Below are positions 59,265 through 64,000 of a stretch of 64,000 nucleotides of DNA, piece by piece. The stretch lies in contig CALNHX010003303.1 in NCBI GenBank assembly GCA_940337035.1, positions 1-64,000 of the forward strand. The letters run 5' to 3'. The stretch comes from Agriotes lineatus. Its lineage: Eukaryota; Arthropoda; Insecta; Coleoptera; Elateridae. Position 1 is the first letter of the stretch; each line of letters opens with the position of its first letter. Under the pieces are notes generated by a model. The model was not told the origin of the DNA. It did no database searches and saw nothing but the letters and a program-made list of their open reading frames with translations. Made by a program: the position numbers and the translations under genes.

Positions 59265-60024
59265 ACATTTTGTGGTTCGCGGAAAGTTGGTTTCCCACAT
59301 TTCGTTCCCCACATTTCGTACCCCACATTTCGTTCCCGGGATATTTCGTCTCCCCACATCTCGTACCCGGAAACTTCGTTCCCGAGCGAGCTCAATTTGT
59401 CTCCTAGATTACAGGGTGTTGAAAAACAAATGCAGCGATCGGAATACAGTTAAAAAATGAAAGATATTTTAATTAATTTATTTATTATAATAAACTTATA
59501 AGAACTATATACAGTATGACCCCAGCTTGAGTTTACAAGAGTTATAGGAATTATAATTCCTGTTCGGTTTGTAGAGAATTTTAAGAAAATTTTTAGTTTT
59601 TGTAAGTCGTCCTTGACAATTAAGCAAAAACTATTTTCTTTTTAGGTAAACTACCCTTTTTGTTCATGATACAGCAAAATATTACTAAGAAGAGTTGTCC
59701 AGAATGTGAAATTATGGCCCTATACAAAATATCAGGAAGATACTTAGATTAAAACGCCATTTTTAATAAATACAATTAATTTTGTTCTTATAAGTTTATT
59801 ATAATAAATAAATTAATTAAAATATCTTATATTTTTTAACTGCATTCCGATCGCTGCACTTGTTTTTCAACACCCTGTAATCTAGGAGACAAACTGAGCT
59901 CGCTCGGGAACGAAGTTTCTGGGTACGAGATGTGGGGAGACGAAATATCCCGGGAACAAAATGTGGGGTACGAAATGTGGGGAACGAAATGTGGGGAACG
60001 AACTTTCCGTATGCCACATTTTGT
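59265..60024 (-). mobile_element. Foldback element copy 2, opposite orientation
   Basis: The body (59274-60015, 742 bp) has the same TIRs as copy 1 (GGTTCGCGGAAAGTTGG on the left; CGAACTTTCCGTATGCC on the right) and the same 14-bp units. Its unique centre is inverted relative to copy 1 (TAGGGCCATAATTTC in copy 1 reads GAAATTATGGCCCTA here). The 9-mer ACATTTTGT is duplicated exactly at 59265-59273 and 60016-60024. The 9-bp sites of the two copies share ACRTTTTRT. Confidence 0.9.
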
Positions 60025-60071
60025 ATACGGTTTCTCTTTCTGCATTTTAAATTTTTATAAACCTCACTGTA

Positions 60072-60139
60072 TGCGGAGATCGAACTCGCGATCTTTGGAT
60101 TAGTAGCCAGAATGCTTAATAACTTGGCCACAGATCCCG
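60072..60139 (-). tRNA. tRNA-Ser(GCU)-like sequence, probable pseudogene or SINE head
   Basis: On the minus strand it reads GTGGCCAAGTTATTAAGC (D-arm/A box), CTGGCTACTAATCCAAAG (anticodon region, close to the tRNA-Ser GCU form but with ACT in place of GCT) and GAGTTCGATCTCC (T-arm/B box). It is 68 bp long, so the long variable arm of a serine tRNA is missing. The acceptor stem pairs at about five positions (GCGGG with CTCCGC). A functional tRNA is unlikely. Confidence 0.5.
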
Positions 60140-60571
60140 CTATTTACACTGTTATCGTATATTATAGAAATGAAAAAAATACATAGTGCTATGGTTTTTG
60201 CTATTTTTAATCTATCAATTGAAAATCCCCGCGAGTCAGATACTTTACGCATGTGTATCGTACAATATTTTATCTAAAATAGAATCTAAAAAACACGATA
60301 AATAAATAAAAAGATTTAAATATAAATTAAGATGAGTAGCAACCGGTCGTCATTTTGCGTGGTTACAATTTTTAAAACACGTTGCTGCTGACGACGTAAA
60401 CTAATTAAAACATGTTTTTAAACAGTCATTTTACAAACTTTAAACTGCCAACTAAAAGTCAATTTACACATTGTCGTAGATAAAAGAGTTTTTCCATTTT
60501 TGGTTCAAATTTTATGAAAACTCCCTCGTAACATTTATGCACCTGTATTAAAAGTAGGTTTTACAAACCCG
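60140..60571. other. AT-rich, nothing recognised
   Basis: No gene or repeat was seen. Confidence 0.5.
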
Positions 60572-60878
60572 TCCCGTCCCATGCCGCCCCCTCCCCTTCC
60601 ATCCCTTCCCTTCCCTTTCCGTCCCGTCCCGTTCTGTCCAGCCCCGTCCCTTCTCTTCCCGTCCCGTCCAGTCCCATATCATCCCGTCCAGTCCCGTTCC
60701 ATCCCATCCCCTCCCCTTCCATCCCATTCCTTCCTTTCCCTTTCGGTCCCGTCCCGTTCCGTCCCGCCCCGCCTCGTCTCGTCCCGTCCCGTCCCTTCCC
60801 GTCCAGTCCAGTCCTGCCCCGTCCCGTCCCGTCCCGTCCTTCCCTTCCCGTCCAGTCCCGTCCCGTCTCTTCCCTTAT
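60572..60878 (+). repeat. Pyrimidine minisatellite, (TCCCG/TCCCT)n
   Basis: About 300 bp of five-base units such as TCCCG, TCCCT and TCCAG on one strand. The long proline/serine-rich frame across it is an artefact. Such strand-asymmetric tracts can form non-B DNA, but nothing here shows a function. Confidence 0.95.
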
Positions 60879-61296
60879 GTCATGTCCACCGTCTTGGACT
60901 TAAAAATAAATGTCATTTTCGCAATCAACGTCCAAAAAAACTTCAATAACGACACTCATATCGTATTTTAGGCTTATTTACCCCATTTCACCCCCTAAAG
61001 GGTTGATTTTCGGAAAATCACGAAATACGTATTTGCTTATTTGTTTTTAGGAGTACTTCTACGACGTTTCAAGTCGAAATGTCTATTTAATATTATTTCT
61101 CCATACTAAATTGGAACCTCCATTTCACCCCTTTAGGGGTTGAATTTCGAAATATCCTTCCTTATTCCTTGTATACATCATAAAGGGAACCTCTGTGCAA
61201 AATTTTAGCCTTCTAGGTCCAATGGTTTGGGCTGGGCGTTGATGAGTGAGTGAGTGAGTGAGTGAGGCAGGACTTTCAGTTTTATAAATATAGATA
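60879..61296 (+). mobile_element. 3' end of a non-LTR retroelement with (GAGT)n tail
   Basis: The block ATTTCACCCC..AAAGGGTTGA-like is present twice (about 60983 and 61123). It is followed by AACCTCTGTGCAAAATTTTA, CTTCTAGGTCCAATGGTTTG, GGCTGGGCGTTGATGAGTGA and (GAGT)n to about 61266, then TTTTATAAATATAGAT. This is a familiar type of insect retroelement 3' end. No coding part is attached. Confidence 0.5.
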
Positions 61297-62150
61297 AATA
61301 CAATGCAAAAACTTCCCCATGGTGGAAAAACTTAAAAAATGAAGTATCAATTGGAATTATTAATCATTCTATACAAAGCAATAAAAGCGCCATTAAGTAA
61401 AATGTTTCTCTTTTTTACCATGAAGAAGTAGTCATTCCTATTTGATGTTCATGAACACGTCGAACGACGTTTTAGTTTCTTTAGAAAAACTTGATAACAG
61501 TAAATTAAATTGAATATATATGACACCAAGTTCCAAAATATATATCAAAATTAGGCAACACACTTTACTATTCAAGAGTAGAAAGAGAAAGCTGATGCTC
61601 ATAAACCAATTCGGGATGGGCTTATTCGAATGAAAAATAACCGGTTATCCGGTTATTGAAATTACCTATGTAACTCGGTTTTCGTTCCAAGTATTCGAAT
61701 GAAAAATAACCTCATGCTGATACGTACTACGCTTTGAATATAAAACCTCTATTCAAAGGTACTACGTGCCATGTCTCAGCGACCTACGCAGTGCTCAAAA
61801 TTCTGTAAATATAAATACGTCATAACTCATAAACAAATCAGGTTGTACTGAAACCACCATTTGGTTATCGCGTACCTACCTCATATCATAAAAAATATCA
61901 AATTATTAAATTCTGAGGACCTGAAACCTGAACGCCTAAAAACTGCAAACGCATCAAGCTATAAAACAATTTTTTATTTGCTTACATCTCCAAAGGTTCA
62001 AAACAAGAGGCGGCGCCTTTAACCCGCCTGATCGATAAAGATAAACGTTTTACAACTGTTTTTATTGCGATTAGCAAGCAGTCCCGCATATTTCTTTCTT
62101 TCTACACTTCTTAATAAATACCTCTTAATTTCCAATACATAACACATAAT
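61297..62150. other. AT-rich stretch with ATTCGAATGA motifs
   Basis: TATTCGAATGAAAAATAACC occurs at about 61624 and 61692, with CCGGTTATCCGGTTATT beside the first. Similar ATTCGAATGATTATTC motifs occur near 62530. They are probably pieces of a decayed palindromic transposon; no gene was seen. Confidence 0.4.
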
Positions 62151-62388
62151 GTACGGTCGTCGCCTTAGAAATCGGGCACTACACACTATTATGATATATC
62201 TTGCATGTATTTTTTAAGTGTATAAACTGGGTTTTTACAGTTATTATGGTTTTAATTTTTGCGTCAGATTGTTTATTGTTTGTCAATTATGAAATGCCAT
62301 CTCACATTAATGAAGTAACCGGAGCAAGAATACTCCAAAGACTAGAAGAACATATTACGTGTCCCGATTTCTAAGGCGCCGACCGTAC
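62151..62388. mobile_element. 238-bp MITE with TIR GTACGGTCGTCGCC
   Basis: The left arm GTACGGTCGTCGCCTTAGAA (62151) continues ATCGGGCAC. The right arm is its inverse (GTGTCCCGATTTCTAAGGCG, 62359) and ends GACCGTAC at 62388. The arms match with two mismatches over 29 bp. The interior is non-coding; the superfamily is unclear. Confidence 0.7.
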
Positions 62389-62424
62389 ATATTATGTTTT
62401 GGTTTCTCCGCTATCTGCAAGTTA

Positions 62425-62476
62425 CGATGTCGATGCAGATGACGGTGAACCGATGTCGATGCAGATGACGGTGAAC
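62425..62476 (+). repeat. Perfect 26-bp tandem duplication
   Basis: The unit CGATGTCGATGCAGATGACG plus GTGAAC is present twice head to tail (62425-62450, 62451-62476) without change, indicating a recent event. Confidence 0.95.
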
Positions 62477-64000
62477 CGCCAACCAGCAAACCGGCTGACT
62501 TAATCGAAACGAATCGAGAGCAAAAATGTATTCGAATGATTATTCAAATAATCATTCGGTTATTAATATCATTCGAATGCAAATACTTCAATTATGAAAA
62601 TTGTCCGGTTATGCCCATCACTAAAACTAATCTTAAACTTGAGCTTGGGCTAGCTAATTATCGTATTCCAGATAACAGATCTTTACCTGGAAAGGTTTAC
62701 ATATATTATATTTTTGCTTTCCTAGGTTCGTAATTTGCTGCAAGTATCAGCTTTACATAGTTGTGGTGAATTCAAGGAAGAACATTGTATTTATTTCACC
62801 TTTCATTTCAGGGCTATGGTATGTATTGTATTAAATTATCATCTAATTAAAGAGTGCACTATTTTTATACTGTCTGTAGTTTGTCATAAATATGAAGTAA
62901 TGTAGGTATCTATAATATAATTTTCCTTAATTTGTGTCTGTGGCACAAAATAAAATCACGTTCCGGCTTCACAGAGTTTATATTTGTTTAGGTTTTGTTT
63001 TTCTTATCTTAGCGCTCGGATCGGAGCTTGACCTTTCGCGTATCCTATTTCACGTGCGCGTAGCGCGCAATTTGCTTGTATTATAAAAGTGTCTCCTGAT
63101 GTTGGTTTTATTCATTTTAATTTCAAAAAAGGCAAAAAGAAGAAAATAACACAATTAACGACCGCGTATAAATATAAAAACCAATTATCAATATTTATAC
63201 TTATTATGTTAAAACTATTAGTTAAAAATTTAAAATTATACTATTATAATTTTTCACTAGTACTTTAGGAGATTATTAAGTCAAAATGTTATTAATTAAT
63301 CATAATTTTTGATTAAATAAAAATCATTTTGTCGTAAACATACTTTAATATTAAATTGAAATATTTTAATTATACGTTTCGCTAGTTATGATAGCTTCTT
63401 CAGTAATTTACGAAAACATTATTAAAAAGTAATTATTAACAAATCTGAAAAGAGAAAAATTAGATTAGTGAGCAAATATGGTTTTCCTTTAACTACCATA
63501 CTTACCATAATGAGTAGTTTAAATATGGATTACGTTAAAGACATTTTTTAAATTTAATATTAACAATTAATGAAGCAAACGGGATTATTCGTGAAATCCA
63601 TATTCAATACAATTAAAGCAGAACGCTTTAGCAATTTTGAAACCCAGAAATGTAAAATGAAATTGATAAGAGCATGCAAGGCTGTTCACATATTTTTATT
63701 ATCAACTATACCCAAAACTGCAGAAAATTTGGAACTTGCACTAGCCAGGGTCGTATTAAGTTAAAATTTGCTTTTAATTAAAATGTTTGTTTGAATTATA
63801 ATAGCATAAAAACACAACTAAAGTATTTGGTTCATGTAAAAAAGTTTATTTAAATAAATTAGATAAATAGAACTGAGGTTATATCATATCAGTTCTATAA
63901 TTAATTGCATTAGAGCTTTTTTGTATTTCAATCATCTCCAGGCATATACGTTTTTTAAGTTATTTTCTGTATGTAACATGTTGGGTGCGTAGAAATTAAA
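62477..64000. other. AT-rich stretch, one unrecognised 64-codon frame
   Basis: A plus-strand frame at 63570-63764 (MKQTGLFVKSIFNTIKAERF..CKMKLIRACKAVHIF) looks somewhat protein-like but resembles no family, and no splice or promoter signals support it. A CpG-rich knot (CACGTGCGCGTAGCGCGC) lies near 63052. Otherwise nothing was recognised. Confidence 0.35.

Noticed and set aside
57793..60131. Several frames with repeated HISFPTFRTPHFVPG-like products
   Set aside because: They translate the 14-bp units in the arms of the foldback elements in different frames and on both strands; no transposase-like content.
60581..60949. 122-codon frame rich in Pro, Ser and Val
   Set aside because: It is a reading of the five-base pyrimidine repeat, not a gene.
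1..64000. CRISPR arrays, bacterial operons, rRNA operons, viral genes
   Set aside because: None of the sequence signatures is present. The repeats seen are eukaryotic satellites and transposons, and the window has no dense coding.

Overview
The window looks like AT-rich nuclear DNA from an arthropod, most probably an insect. I found no intact, recognisable host protein-coding gene, no rRNA gene and no bacterial-style operon. The organism is inferred from its repeats: many short inverted-repeat elements ending in TACAGGGTGT-like sequence with TA duplications, decayed non-LTR retrotransposons, a mariner-type transposase relic, a Penelope-like relic, tRNA-derived SINEs and one SINE with a 5S-rRNA-like head. 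The species cannot be named from the sequence alone.

Layout. 1-9 kb: AT-rich DNA with several TIR elements (1441, 2335, 4664, 7074) and a complete 5S-headed SINE with 10-bp target duplications (5976-6256). 9-12 kb: an LTR-like stretch, then a GC-rich island holding a 65-bp minisatellite. 12-20 kb: a Penelope-like GIY-YIG relic with inverted-repeat ends, two open frames around 14.6-15.5 kb that are the only candidate host exons, and foldback elements. 20-24 kb: a LINE relic, a tRNA SINE, a small GC-rich island and a mariner relic. 24-38 kb: mostly empty AT-rich DNA with GC-rich islands at 27.4, 29, 31.3 and 37.6 kb and LINE relics on both strands (28.1 minus, 32.5 plus, 36.4 minus). 38-48 kb: a Harbinger-like MITE, tandem repeats, SINE fragments, LINE ends, a large TIR element and a 572-bp GC-rich satellite array (45.4-46.9 kb) truncated by a SINE core. 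48-53 kb: another GC-rich island and AT-rich DNA. 53-60 kb: the most structured part, with 338-bp tandem foldback repeats, minisatellites, and a Jockey/CR1-type LINE split by an insertion that itself carries a foldback element. A second copy of that foldback element sits 0.7 kb further on in the opposite orientation. 60-64 kb: a tRNA-Ser-like sequence, a pyrimidine minisatellite, a (GAGT)n-tailed retroelement end and a TIR element.

The most interesting system is a foldback family of about 745 bp with long TIRs, present at 57811-58560 and 59274-60015. Each copy has a perfect 9-bp target duplication (ACGTTTTAT and ACATTTTGT), and the first copy has a paralogous empty site on the opposite strand at 54494-54534. 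The 9-bp duplications and long TIRs suggest a Mutator/FB-type mover. The GC-rich islands show no coding pattern I can recognise and may be regulatory DNA, but that is inference.
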